Assembly: GCF_030519475.1 (NCBI RefSeq) | Contig: NZ_JAUMKD010000004.1 | Span: forward strand, 1 to 64,000 | Length of the DNA stretch: 64,000 nucleotides | Direction: 5' to 3' | From: Micromonospora sp. C28SCA-DRY-2 | Lineage (GTDB): Bacteria > Actinomycetota > Actinomycetes > Mycobacteriales > Micromonosporaceae | Shown: in pieces, positions 16,126-24,313 of the stretch | Position numbering within the stretch: position 1 is the first letter of the stretch | Layout of the letters: every line of letters begins with the position of its first letter | The notes under the pieces: model-generated | Told to the model about the DNA's origin: nothing | Databases searched by the model: none | Seen by the model: only the letters and a program-made list of their open reading frames with translations | Made by a program: the position numbers and the translations under genes

Positions 16126-17523
16126 ATGCGCAAATTCCGCACTCTGCTCGGCGCTACCCTCGCCGGCGCATGTGCACTCGCCGTGGTGCCGGGTACGGCC
16201 TCCGCGGCACCGGCCGCACCGCAGCAGGCGGCGGCGGCGATCGACGACACCACCGGTGCCTTCTACTCGCTCGCCCCGGCCCGCCTGCTCGACACCCGCA
16301 GCGGCGTGGGCGCGCCGGCCGGCGCGATCGGCGCGACCAAGAAGGTCGACCTCCTGGTCGCCGGGCGGGGCGGCGTTCCGGCCGTCGGCGTCGGCGCGGT
16401 CGTGCTCAACGTGACCATCACCGGTCCGACGTCGAGCAGCTTCGTCACCGCCTACCCGGCGGGCGAGGCGCGGCCGAACGCCTCCTCGATCAACTTCCCC
16501 AAGGGTTGGCTGGGCTCGAACAACGTCACGGTCAAGCTCGGCGCGGGCGGCAAGGTGTCGGTCTACAACCACTCCGGTTCGACCCACGTGGTGGTGGACG
16601 TCGTCGGCTTCTACGCCGCCGACAACAGCATGGCCAACCGCAACGGCGGTGAGTACCAGGCGTACATCCCGGAGCGGATGTTCGACACCCGCTACGACGG
16701 CACCGGCAAGATGCCGGCCGGCTCCTACATCGACTACGCGATCGACTTCGGGCCGGAGAACCCGAACGTCCGGAGCCTGGTCATCAACCTCACGGCGGTC
16801 TCGCCGGCGAAGGCGGGCTTCCTGACCGCCTGGTCCGGTGCGGGCAGCATGCCGACCGCGTCGACGGTCAACTACGGCGCCGGCAAGGTGGTGCCGAACC
16901 TGGCCTTCGTGCAGACCCGTCCGTGCTACGAGGACTGGTGCTCGGAGATCTGGGGCGCCCCGATGTTCCGGGTCTACACCTCGCAGTCCGCGCACTTCGT
17001 GACCGACCTGGTCGGCATGATGGACGACGGCAGCCTGGAGTACGGCCTGCGGTTCAAGCCGATCAGCCCGACCCGGATCGCCGACAGCCGGATCGGTCAG
17101 GGTTACCCGGCCATCCTCGGCCCGGGTGCGGTGCGCACCGTCGCCACCCCGTCCGAGCTGCTCACCGAGACGACCGACGTGCTGGCGATGAACATGACCG
17201 CCGTCGCGCCGACCAACAACACCGTCATCACCGTCTGGCCGTTCGGCTACCAGAACTTCCCGAAGCCGGGCACCAGCAACCTCAACCCCGCCGCCGGCCA
17301 GACCGTGTCCGGTGCGGTGCTGACCCCGATCGGGCCGGCCACGGCGACGCCGGCCCGCGCGTTCAACACGCACAACCTCTCGGGGAACGTGCACATGATC
17401 GCTGACGTGGTCGGCACGTTCTACTACCCGGAGCCCGTGTCGGCGACCGCCGCCGCGGCGCTCAAGGCCGGCAAGGCCGCTCCGGTGGCCGGTAAGGCGT
17501 TCCGGGCGTCGACCGCCAGCTGA
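16126..17523 (+). CDS. secreted three-module RLLDTR/LNVT repeat protein 1
   Basis: This is a 465-residue secreted protein of unknown function. It has a signal peptide (MRKFRTLLGATLAGACALAV, cleavage near TASA-AP) and then three modules of about 130 residues. Each opens with a P-x-R-x-x-D-[TS]-R motif (PARLLDTRSG, PERMFDTRYD, PTRIADSRIG), passes a V-x-N-[VLM]-T strand (VVLNVTITGP, VINLTAVSP, MNMTAVAP) and ends V-x-D-[VL]-V-G (VVVDVVGFY, VTDLVGMMD, IADVVGTFY). Similar modules occur at the ends of secreted actinobacterial FG-GAP proteins. The second module has a Cys pair (CYEDWC). It is the first of three tandem paralogues. Confidence 0.85.
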   Translation: MRKFRTLLGATLAGACALAVVPGTASAAPAAPQQAAAAIDDTTGAFYSLAPARLLDTRSGVGAPAGAIGATKKVDLLVAGRGGVPAVGVGAVVLNVTITGPTSSSFVTAYPAGEARPNASSINFPKGWLGSNNVTVKLGAGGKVSVYNHSGSTHVVVDVVGFYAADNSMANRNGGEYQAYIPERMFDTRYDGTGKMPAGSYIDYAIDFGPENPNVRSLVINLTAVSPAKAGFLTAWSGAGSMPTASTVNYGAGKVVPNLAFVQTRPCYEDWCSEIWGAPMFRVYTSQSAHFVTDLVGMMDDGSLEYGLRFKPISPTRIADSRIGQGYPAILGPGAVRTVATPSELLTETTDVLAMNMTAVAPTNNTVITVWPFGYQNFPKPGTSNLNPAAGQTVSGAVLTPIGPATATPARAFNTHNLSGNVHMIADVVGTFYYPEPVSATAAAALKAGKAAPVAGKAFRASTAS

Positions 17524-17539
17524 GCACCACCCGCGTCAA

Positions 17540-17571
17540 GGGGCGCCCCGGCCGGACGGCCGGGGCGCCCC
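17540..17571 (+). terminator. perfect 14-bp hairpin with short T-rich tail
   Basis: The arms GGGGCGCCCCGGCC and GGCCGGGGCGCCCC pair over the 4-nt loop GGAC, 16 bp after the stop, followed by CGCTTTGTGT. It separates the first and second secreted repeat proteins, so each has its own transcript. Confidence 0.85.
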
Positions 17572-17663
17572 CGCTTTGTGTCGCCCCGGCGGTGTGCGGC
17601 GTCGACCAACCACCATGGGTGCTCGGACGGGATCCGAAAGGGACTTGTGTGCAGGTCACGGTC

Positions 17664-17692
17664 TTGCCGGCATAGATGACCGACCCTAGTCT
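17664..17692 (+). promoter_or_regulatory. promoter of secreted repeat protein 2
   Basis: TTGCCG (17664-17669), a 17-bp spacer and TAGTCT (17687-17692) followed by GG. It is nearly the same as the first paralogue's promoter. Confidence 0.7.
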
Positions 17693-17733
17693 GGCGGGCG
17701 AAGCCCTGTCTCTCTCCTCCCCCGGGGTCCCTT

Positions 17734-19080
17734 ATGCGCACAGTCCGTGTCCTGCTCGCCGTGACCGCCGTCGGGGCGTGCGCGTTGGCCGGGCTGCCAG
17801 CGTCCGCCGCGCCCGTCACGAAGCCGGCCGCGGCGCCGGCGCGCTCCGCCGTCGCGGCCGACACAGTGGTCGGGACGTACTATCCGTTGGCGCCGGAGCG
17901 GCTGATGGACACCCGCAGCGGGCTCGGCGGGCGGACCGGCCCGCTCGGTGCCCGTACCACTGTCGAGCTGGCGGTGGCGGGAAGCGGCGGGGTTCCGGCG
18001 AGCGGAGCCGGCTCGGTCGTGCTCAACGTGACAGTCACCGGCCCGACCGCGAGCAGCTACCTGACCCTCTACCCGGCCGGGCAGACCCGGCCGACCGCGT
18101 CCTCGGTCAACTTCGGCGCGGGCTGGCTGGGCTCGAACAACGTCACGGTGAAGCTCGCGCCGAACGGCCGGGTGGCGATCTACCAGCATGCCGGCAGCGC
18201 ACACGTGGTGGTCGACGTGGTCGGCTTCTACGCCAGCAGCGACACGGTGCGTGGCAGCCACGGCCGGGGTGGGCAGTACCAGCGGGTCACACCGACCCGG
18301 TTGGTCGACACCCGGCGGGAGCGCGGCCCGATCGAGGGCAACACCCGGATCAACCGCTGGGTCGACTTCGGCCCGGTCAGCCCGCACGTCACGGCGCTGG
18401 TCCTGAACATCACCGCCGTCCGGCCGCAACGCTCCGGGTTCCTCAGCGCCTGGGCCGGCGACGGCCCGGTGCCCACCTCCTCCACTGTCAACTACGGCGC
18501 CGGCACGGTGGTGCCCAACCTGGCCTACGTGCGGACCGCCATCTGCCACGACTGCGGGCCCTGGTACGGGGTACCGATCTTCGCGGTGCACAGCCTGCGC
18601 ACCACCGACATCGTCGTCGACCTGGTCGGGGTGATCGACGACGGGTCCCTGCCGGGCGGCCTGCGGTTCACCCCGCTCGCCCCGACCCGCATCGTGGACA
18701 GCCGCATCGACGTCGGCACCTCGGGGGCGCTCGGCGCGAACGCGACCCGCCGGATCACGGCGCCCGCCACGGTGGCCACCGGCGCCACCCACGTGCTGGC
18801 GACGAACGTGACAGCGGTCGCGCCGACGGCCGACACCGTCGTCACGGTCTGGCCGGCCGACGCCGGCGTGGCCCGGCCGACGGCCAGCAACCTGAACCCG
18901 GCCGCCGGGCAGACCGTCTCCAACGCGGTGCTGGCCGGGATCGGCCCGACGGACGCGTTCGCGGCGCACAACCTCGCCGGCAGCACGCACCTGGTGACCG
19001 ACGTGGTGGGCACCTTCCACCTGCCGTCGGGGGCCGCGCCGGCCGACCCGCTGCGGGTCCTCGCCACCGGCGGCTACTGA
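17734..19080 (+). CDS. secreted three-module RLLDTR/LNVT repeat protein 2
   Basis: This 448-residue paralogue of the preceding protein has a signal peptide (MRTVRVLLAVTAVGACALAG, cleavage near ASA-AP), then three modules starting PERLMDTRSG, PTRLVDTRRE and PTRIVDSRID and closing VVVDVVGFY, IVVDLVGVID and VTDVVGTFH. The second module carries a cysteine pair (AICHDCGPW) where paralogue 1 has CYEDWC and paralogue 3 has CDGDLC, suggesting a conserved disulfide. It is transcribed from its own promoter. The function is unknown; it is extracellular by its signal peptide. Confidence 0.85.
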   Translation: MRTVRVLLAVTAVGACALAGLPASAAPVTKPAAAPARSAVAADTVVGTYYPLAPERLMDTRSGLGGRTGPLGARTTVELAVAGSGGVPASGAGSVVLNVTVTGPTASSYLTLYPAGQTRPTASSVNFGAGWLGSNNVTVKLAPNGRVAIYQHAGSAHVVVDVVGFYASSDTVRGSHGRGGQYQRVTPTRLVDTRRERGPIEGNTRINRWVDFGPVSPHVTALVLNITAVRPQRSGFLSAWAGDGPVPTSSTVNYGAGTVVPNLAYVRTAICHDCGPWYGVPIFAVHSLRTTDIVVDLVGVIDDGSLPGGLRFTPLAPTRIVDSRIDVGTSGALGANATRRITAPATVATGATHVLATNVTAVAPTADTVVTVWPADAGVARPTASNLNPAAGQTVSNAVLAGIGPTDAFAAHNLAGSTHLVTDVVGTFHLPSGAAPADPLRVLATGGY

Positions 19081-19140
19081 CGGCCTCGGTCCACAGCGGT
19101 TGATCAAGCCGAACGTTTCGGACCGTAGCGGGACGTGGCC

Positions 19141-19169
19141 TTGTAGCCCGTGGTCGTCGCTCCTAAGCT
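19141..19169 (+). promoter_or_regulatory. promoter of secreted repeat protein 3
   Basis: TTGTAG (19141-19146), a 17-bp spacer and TAAGCT (19164-19169) followed by GG. It has the third instance of the layout seen before the two upstream paralogues. Confidence 0.7.
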
Positions 19170-19209
19170 GGGCCGACCCATCTTCGCCCATCGTTCTTAC
19201 GGGGACCGA

Positions 19210-20499
19210 ATGCGAACACTCCGCGCACTGCTCGGCACCGGTGTCGCCCTGACCACGGCCTGCGCGCTCACGGCCGCCCCGGCCACCGCCCAGCCGCAGG
19301 CGGCGAGCGCCGCCGTGGACGTGACCGGCACCTACTACCCGGTCGCTCCGGCCCGGCTGATGGACACCCGAGCGGGTCTGGGTGCGCCACAGGCCACGAT
19401 CGGTCCGTCCGGCCAGGTCGACCTCCAGGTCGCCGGGCGGGGCGGCGTACCGGCCAGCGGGGTCGGTGCGGTCGTCCTCAACGTGACGATCACCGGCCCG
19501 ACCGCGGACGGCTTCGTCACCGTCTATCCAGCGGATCAGCCCCGCCCGAACGCATCCTCGGTCAACTTCGCCAAGGGCTGGTTGGGCTCCAACAACGTCA
19601 CCGTCAAGCTCGGCTCCGGCGGGCGCGTGTCGGTGTTCAACCGGAACGGCGACACGCACGTCGTGGTTGACGTGATCGGCTTCTACGCGGCGGACAACAC
19701 TCTGGCCAGCCGCGGCATGGGCAGCTTCTACCACCCGCACCGGCCGAGCCGGATCTACGACAGCCGGACCGACCCGGATCTGGGCGGCCGGAAGCGCGGG
19801 GCCGGCAGCTACCTGCACCTGACCCGGCTGCTCGGCGGGGACAACCCGCACACCCGGGCGCTGGTCCTGAACATCACCGTGGTCGACCCCGAGCAGGACG
19901 GCTTCGTCACGGCCTGGTCGGGTGCGGGCGAGCGACCCGCCGTCTCCACGGTGAACTTCCGCGCCGACACCGTCACGCCGAATCTCGCGATCGTGCAGAC
20001 CCGGGCCTGCGACGGTGACCTCTGCTCACCGGAGGGCGCCCCGACCTTCTCCATCTACACCTCGGCCACCGCACACATCGTGGTGGACGGCTTCGGGATG
20101 ATGGACGACGGGACGAAGCTCTACGGCTACCGGTTCCAGCCGTTGCACCCGACCCGGATCGTCGACAGCCGCACCGGCCTGGGCACGGCGGGCGCGTTCG
20201 GCGCCGGCGACATCCGCAAGGTGACCCCGCCGGCGGCGATGGGGACCACGGAGGACGTGGCGCTGGCGATGAACGTGACGGCCGTGGCGCCGACGGGGCA
20301 CACAGTGCTCACCGTGTGGCCGGCCGACTGGCCCGACTACGGCATCCCGGAGGCGAGCAACCTCAACCCGGCACCCGGGCAGACCGTGTCCGGCGCGGTG
20401 TTCGGCGAGCTCGGTCCGTACGGGAAGTTCAACGTACGCAACCACGCGGGCAGCGTGAACGTCGTCGTCGACGTGGCGGGCCGCTTCTACCGGTCGTGA
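19210..20499 (+). CDS. secreted three-module RLLDTR/LNVT repeat protein 3
   Basis: This is the 429-residue third paralogue. ATG 19210 is chosen because the signal peptide starts there (MRTLRALLGTGVALTTACAL, cleavage near TAQP) and GGGGA lies just upstream. Modules open PARLMDTRAG, PSRIYDSRTD and PTRIVDSRTG and close VVVDVIGFY, IVVDGFGMMD and VVVDVAGRFY. The second module has ACDGDLC. The three proteins have similar length, the same module order and one promoter type, so they arose by duplication but are now clearly diverged. No sortase motif or membrane anchor is visible at the C-terminus. Confidence 0.85.
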   Translation: MRTLRALLGTGVALTTACALTAAPATAQPQAASAAVDVTGTYYPVAPARLMDTRAGLGAPQATIGPSGQVDLQVAGRGGVPASGVGAVVLNVTITGPTADGFVTVYPADQPRPNASSVNFAKGWLGSNNVTVKLGSGGRVSVFNRNGDTHVVVDVIGFYAADNTLASRGMGSFYHPHRPSRIYDSRTDPDLGGRKRGAGSYLHLTRLLGGDNPHTRALVLNITVVDPEQDGFVTAWSGAGERPAVSTVNFRADTVTPNLAIVQTRACDGDLCSPEGAPTFSIYTSATAHIVVDGFGMMDDGTKLYGYRFQPLHPTRIVDSRTGLGTAGAFGAGDIRKVTPPAAMGTTEDVALAMNVTAVAPTGHTVLTVWPADWPDYGIPEASNLNPAPGQTVSGAVFGELGPYGKFNVRNHAGSVNVVVDVAGRFYRS

Positions 20500-20540
20500 G
20501 GTACTCCGGCATCCGTACCTGATAGGGCAGGGTCGACGTG

Positions 20541-20571
20541 GCGGGCGCCCCGGCAGCACCGGGGCGCCCGC
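20541..20571. terminator. bidirectional hairpin between convergent genes
   Basis: The 13-bp arms GCGGGCGCCCCGG and CCGGGGCGCCCGC pair perfectly over a 5-nt loop, between the third secreted repeat gene and the convergent DUF5701 gene. Confidence 0.8.
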
Positions 20572-20579
20572 CGCCGACC

Positions 20580-21230
20580 TCAGGCCAGGCCGATCCGTTC
20601 CGGGCGGGCAGAGGCGGAGCCGAGCCAGGTGTGCGGGTTGCCGTACCAGCACCAGCCCAGCTTCGGCGCGCCCTGGCTGATCCAGATCGCCGGCACCCGC
20701 TTGTCGCCGCAGCGCGAGCCGACCAGCGAGAAGCACTTGTTCTTCGCCAGTACCGCCGGGTACAGCGTGACGAAGGCCAGCCCCTCGTCGATGGTGAGCG
20801 GCAGCCGGTCCTGGGCAGTGATCACCTCCATCGCGTCCGCCGGGGCCAGGTTCAGCGTCTCCTCGCCCCGGTCGACGTCGAAGAGCAGGTACGTCGGGCC
20901 CTCGGGCACCTCCAGTTCCTTGATCGGGTCGAACTTCGGCAGGTCGTCCTCGGTGTAGTGCCGGTCGAGGACGCCGGGCTTGCGCTTGCCGGCCAGCGTG
21001 GTGAGCGCCAGCCGCTCCTCGACCGGCACCAGGTCGCGGGTGACCACCAGCAGGAACGGCACCCGTGCCTCGGTGGGCTCGGGCAGGCCCGCCGCGCCGG
21101 TGACGGCCGCCGCCCGCAGCGGGGCGACCAGTGCCCGGAAGGCGTCCTCGGTCAGGTTGGCGAGTGCCGGGTAGCCCAGGTCCACCAGGCGGTCGAGTTG
21201 GCGGTCGAATTCGGTCGCGGCGTCGAACAA
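20580..21230 (-). CDS. DUF5701 family protein
   Basis: This 216-residue cytoplasmic protein matches the actinobacterial DUF5701 family as I recall it: FDRQLDRLVDLGYPALANLTEDAF at the N-terminus, VPFLLVVTRDLVPVEERL in the middle and PAIWISQGAPKLGWCWYGNPHTWLG near the end. The function is unknown. The start is TTG at 21230, fixed by AGGAGG 6 nt upstream. Upstream lies a 16-bp palindrome shared with the divergent gene. It ends in a bidirectional hairpin. Confidence 0.8.
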   Translation of the reverse strand: MFDAATEFDRQLDRLVDLGYPALANLTEDAFRALVAPLRAAAVTGAAGLPEPTEARVPFLLVVTRDLVPVEERLALTTLAGKRKPGVLDRHYTEDDLPKFDPIKELEVPEGPTYLLFDVDRGEETLNLAPADAMEVITAQDRLPLTIDEGLAFVTLYPAVLAKNKCFSLVGSRCGDKRVPAIWISQGAPKLGWCWYGNPHTWLGSASARPERIGLA

Positions 21231-21246
21231 GGCGGCCTCCTTTCTC

Positions 21247-21262
21247 GTACGGAGTACCGTAC
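21247..21262. promoter_or_regulatory. palindromic operator candidate between divergent genes
   Basis: GTACGG-AGTA-CCGTAC is a perfect 6-bp dyad lying 16 bp upstream of the DUF5701 start and about 80 bp before the divergent gene. A further GCGTACG lies just to its right. No regulator is adjacent, so the binding protein is unknown. Confidence 0.45.
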
Positions 21263-21341
21263 AGCGTACGACATCCTGCTTCTATTCCCGCCCGCCAGCG
21301 GTTGCTGCAACCCTCTGCCGGGACTCGTCCGTCCTCAGGTC

Positions 21342-22028
21342 ATGAAGGTCATCCGGAAGCGGATCGGTGTGCCCCTCGCGGTTCTCCTCGGCCTGGCCCT
21401 GACCGGCGAGGTCGCCGTGATCGGTGCGCGCCCGACCGTCGTCGGCGGTGGGCCGCTGCCCGTCACCACGCCGGTCGTCAGCCCTCGGCCGGCGGACGCC
21501 CCGACGCCCGTCCCCACCGCACTGCCGGGCTCCGCACGGGCGCGACGGGTGGCGGTGACGGGGCGGCGGCTGGTCGTGCTGGTGCGCCAGGCGCTGCGTG
21601 CGGAGTTCCCGGACGCGGTGTGGGGCGCGAGCCCGGCGCACTCGGTGCGCACAGGGCGGGACGGCCGCACGACATCGGTACAGGTCGGCGCGCCGCTGGT
21701 GCACCAGGGCCGCCGGGGCGAACTCCGGGTGCGGGTCAGCTTCGGGCCACCGAGCTTCGACTGGTCCTGCCGGTCCGCCGACCGGCGCACGGGCGCGCTC
21801 TGCGACGAGTCTCCGGCTCCCGACGGCACCCGGACGAAGGTCCAGACGAGCGTCGGACGGGACGGCTCGGTCCGGCACCGGGTCGACGTCGAGTTGCCCG
21901 AGCACGGCCGGCTCCGGTTGGACGTGCACAACGGCTCCGGGGCGGTGCCACCCGCCGCGGACGCCCCGCTGCTGATGGAGGAGGCCCAGGCGGTGGCCCT
22001 CGACGTCGCCGCCCGGATCGGACCGTGA
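21342..22028 (+). CDS. membrane-anchored or secreted protein of unknown function
   Basis: This 228-residue protein has a basic start (MKVIRKRIG), one hydrophobic segment (VPLAVLLGLALTGEVAVIGA), a Pro/Thr-rich linker (residues about 40-65) and an extracytoplasmic domain of roughly 150 residues with two cysteines (SCRSADR, LCDESP) and conserved-looking strands (RHRVDVELPEHGRLRLDVHNG). I do not recognise a family. It is divergent from DUF5701. A short open frame further downstream shows faint similarity to its last 25 residues. Confidence 0.65.
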   Translation: MKVIRKRIGVPLAVLLGLALTGEVAVIGARPTVVGGGPLPVTTPVVSPRPADAPTPVPTALPGSARARRVAVTGRRLVVLVRQALRAEFPDAVWGASPAHSVRTGRDGRTTSVQVGAPLVHQGRRGELRVRVSFGPPSFDWSCRSADRRTGALCDESPAPDGTRTKVQTSVGRDGSVRHRVDVELPEHGRLRLDVHNGSGAVPPAADAPLLMEEAQAVALDVAARIGP

Positions 22029-22151
22029 CCCGCCGCGATCCAGGCCGGTCCGGTCCAACCTCGCCGCGCGATCGCTGCGTCGTACCGCCGTGATGGTCAG
22101 CGAAGGGGAACAGCGCGGTGAAGCGGGCCCCTCAGTGCGAGCGTCAGCAAC

Positions 22152-22259
22152 ATGGTGGGGGTCGACGAGCAGGCCGTCGCGGCCCAGCCGGAGACGCGGC
22201 TCTCCGCCGGACAGTTGATGGCGCTGGCGGTGCGGATCGCCGAGCAGATCAGGGCCTGA
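22152..22259 (+). pseudogene. possible C-terminal gene remnant
   Basis: This 35-codon open frame (MVGVDEQAVAAQPETRLSAG and on) ends LMALAVRIAEQIRA, an amphipathic helix that loosely resembles the C-terminus of the preceding protein (LLMEEAQAVALDVAARIGP). It has no clear ribosome site and may be the tail of a decayed duplicate or a small real gene. The rest of the gap 22029-22295 shows nothing else. Confidence 0.3.
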
Positions 22260-22295
22260 CAGCGGGCCCGCCGGCGGGCGGGACTGGGGCCGGGG

Positions 22296-23057
22296 TCACC
22301 GGTTCCAGTCCTGCTTCGCCGCCCGTACCAGCTTGTCCTTCAGCTCCCGGGTGTGCCGGCGGCTCACCGGTAGCTCGGTCGAGTCGATCACCACGACGTA
22401 CCCGGAGTTGACCAGCCGCAGCTCGGCGATCAGCTTGAGCTGCACCAGGTACGACCGGTGGATCCGGACGAAACCGGCATCCGCCCAGCGCTCGGCCAGG
22501 GTGGCCAGCGACACCCGGACCAGGTGGGAGCCGTCGGCGGTGTGCAGCCGGGCGTAGTCGCCCTGCGCCTCCACCCAGCGCACCGCCGAGCGGGGCAGCA
22601 TCCGGGTGGTGCCGGCCAGCTCGATCGGGATGGTCGGGTCCTCCTCGGCCCGGGCCAGCGCGGCCGGGTGCGAGGGCACCACCCGGGAGCCGATCACCCG
22701 GCGCAGCGACTCGGCCAGCCGCTCGGCCCGCACCGGCTTGCGGACGTAGTCGGTGGCGCCCAGGTCGAACGCGTCCACCGCGCCGTCGTCGTACGCGGTG
22801 ACGAAGACGATCGCCGGCGGCCGGGCGAACCGGCGCAGCACCCGGGCCAGCTCCATGCCGTCCAGCCCGGGCATCCGGATGTCCAGGAAGACCACGTCCA
22901 CGTCGCCGTCGCGGAGCACCCGCAGCGCCTCGGTGGCGTCGCCGGCGGTGTGCAGCCGGGCCACCCGGGGGTCCGACCGCAGGTGGTACGCCAGCTCGTC
23001 GAGCGCCGGCGGCTCGTCGTCGACGGCCAGCACCCGGAGGAACCCGGTCGCGTTCAC
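22296..23057 (-). CDS. LytTR-type response regulator
   Basis: This 253-residue response regulator has a receiver domain (VLAVDDEPPALDEL, phospho-acceptor Asp in VVFLDIRMPG, Lys in DYVRKPVRAE) followed by a LytTR DNA-binding domain (RSAVRWVEAQGDYARLHTADG, FVRIHRSYLVQL). The start GTG overlaps the kinase stop as GTGA, giving tight coupling. LytTR/kinase pairs of this kind often control solute carriers or carbon-utilisation genes in actinobacteria; two ActP-like symporters lie within 20 kb, a plausible but unproved target. Confidence 0.93.
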   Translation of the reverse strand: MNATGFLRVLAVDDEPPALDELAYHLRSDPRVARLHTAGDATEALRVLRDGDVDVVFLDIRMPGLDGMELARVLRRFARPPAIVFVTAYDDGAVDAFDLGATDYVRKPVRAERLAESLRRVIGSRVVPSHPAALARAEEDPTIPIELAGTTRMLPRSAVRWVEAQGDYARLHTADGSHLVRVSLATLAERWADAGFVRIHRSYLVQLKLIAELRLVNSGYVVVIDSTELPVSRRHTRELKDKLVRAAKQDWNR

Positions 23058-24274
23058 GAGCCCGCCCGGACGCCCGGGTGGAACTTCGGCACCCGCATGC
23101 TCACCTTCGTACCCGAGCCGAGCCCGGTCTCGACGACCAGGCCGAAGCCGTCCCCGAAGACCGACCGGAGCCGCTCGTCGACGTTGGAGAGGCCGACGTG
23201 CTGGCCCGGGTCGTCGCCCGGGTCACCGGCCGCCAACTCGGCGATGCCGGCGGTCAGCGTGGCCGGATCCATCCCCACCCCGTCGTCCTCCACCGTGATG
23301 TGGCACTCGGCGCCCGCGTCCCGGGCCTCGATGCTCACCATGCCCGTGCCGGGCTTGCGGGACAACCCGTGCCGGACGGCATTCTCCACCAGCGGTTGCA
23401 GGCAGAGGAACGGCAGCGTCACCGGCAGCACCTCCGGGGCGATCTGGAGCCGCACCTGGAGCCGGTCGCCGAACCGGGCCCGTTCGATGGTCAGGTAGCG
23501 GTCGATCGAGCGCAGCTCCTCGGCCAGCGTGGTGAACTCGCCGTGCGCCCGGAACGAGTAGCGGGTGAACTCGGCGAACTCCAGGATCAGCTCGCGCGCC
23601 CGCTCCGGGTCGGTGCGGACGAACGAGCCGATCGCGGTCAGCGCGTTGTAGATGAAGTGCGGGCTGATCTGGGCCCGCAGCGCCCGGATCTCGGCCCGGG
23701 CCAGCCGCTCCCGGGACGAGTCCAGCTCGGCGAGCGCGAGCTGGTTGCCGGCCCAGTGCGCGGTCTCCAGGGTGGCCTGCACCAGCCCGGGCGCGGGCGC
23801 GCCGTCGGCGATCGCGAGCAGCGCGCCGACCACCCGCCCGTCCGGTCCGGCCAGCGGCGCCACCACCGCGCCGCGGACCGGGCAGTCGACCCGGTCGCAG
23901 TGCAGCTCGGAGTCGCCGAGCACGGTCGAGCGTCCGGCCGCCACCGCCCGCCGGGCCGCCGCGAGCAGTTGCTCGCCGTGGTGCCCGCCCCGCCCGTCCA
24001 GGGCGAGCAGCTCCGCCCGGTCGGTCAGCGCCAGCCCGACCGCGCCCACCAGGGCGCGCAGATGGCGTACGGCCTTCGCCGCGTTCGCCGCGCCGAGCCC
24101 GGCCCGCAGCGGCTCGGCGGCCAGCCCGGCGGTGTGCAGCACCTCGTAGGTGGCCCGCTGGGTGGCGGTGGCGATGCCCCGCCGGCCGCGCAGCCGGACC
24201 ACCGCGAACAGGGCCGCGGCCAGCGCGGTGACCAGCGAGACGACGCCGAAGACGGCGGAGAGGTTGCCACCCAC
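23054..24274 (-). CDS. LytS-like sensor histidine kinase
   Basis: This 406-residue kinase has one N-terminal membrane helix (LSAVFGVVSLVTALAAALFAVV), a GAF-like domain (residues about 45-185) and a His_kinase catalytic region. The phospho-His lies in QISPHFIYNALTAIGSF, the N box is LVENAVRHGLS and the G boxes are DDGVGM and GLSNVDERL. A Cys pair (HCDRVDC) in the GAF-like part could bind a ligand or metal. It is coupled to the LytTR regulator by a 4-bp overlap. The stimulus is unknown. Confidence 0.92.
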   Translation of the reverse strand: MGGNLSAVFGVVSLVTALAAALFAVVRLRGRRGIATATQRATYEVLHTAGLAAEPLRAGLGAANAAKAVRHLRALVGAVGLALTDRAELLALDGRGGHHGEQLLAAARRAVAAGRSTVLGDSELHCDRVDCPVRGAVVAPLAGPDGRVVGALLAIADGAPAPGLVQATLETAHWAGNQLALAELDSSRERLARAEIRALRAQISPHFIYNALTAIGSFVRTDPERARELILEFAEFTRYSFRAHGEFTTLAEELRSIDRYLTIERARFGDRLQVRLQIAPEVLPVTLPFLCLQPLVENAVRHGLSRKPGTGMVSIEARDAGAECHITVEDDGVGMDPATLTAGIAELAAGDPGDDPGQHVGLSNVDERLRSVFGDGFGLVVETGLGSGTKVSMRVPKFHPGVRAGS

Positions 24275-24313
24275 GCCCAGATCCTGTCGGCTCCGGGCCC
24301 GGACGCCAAGAGG

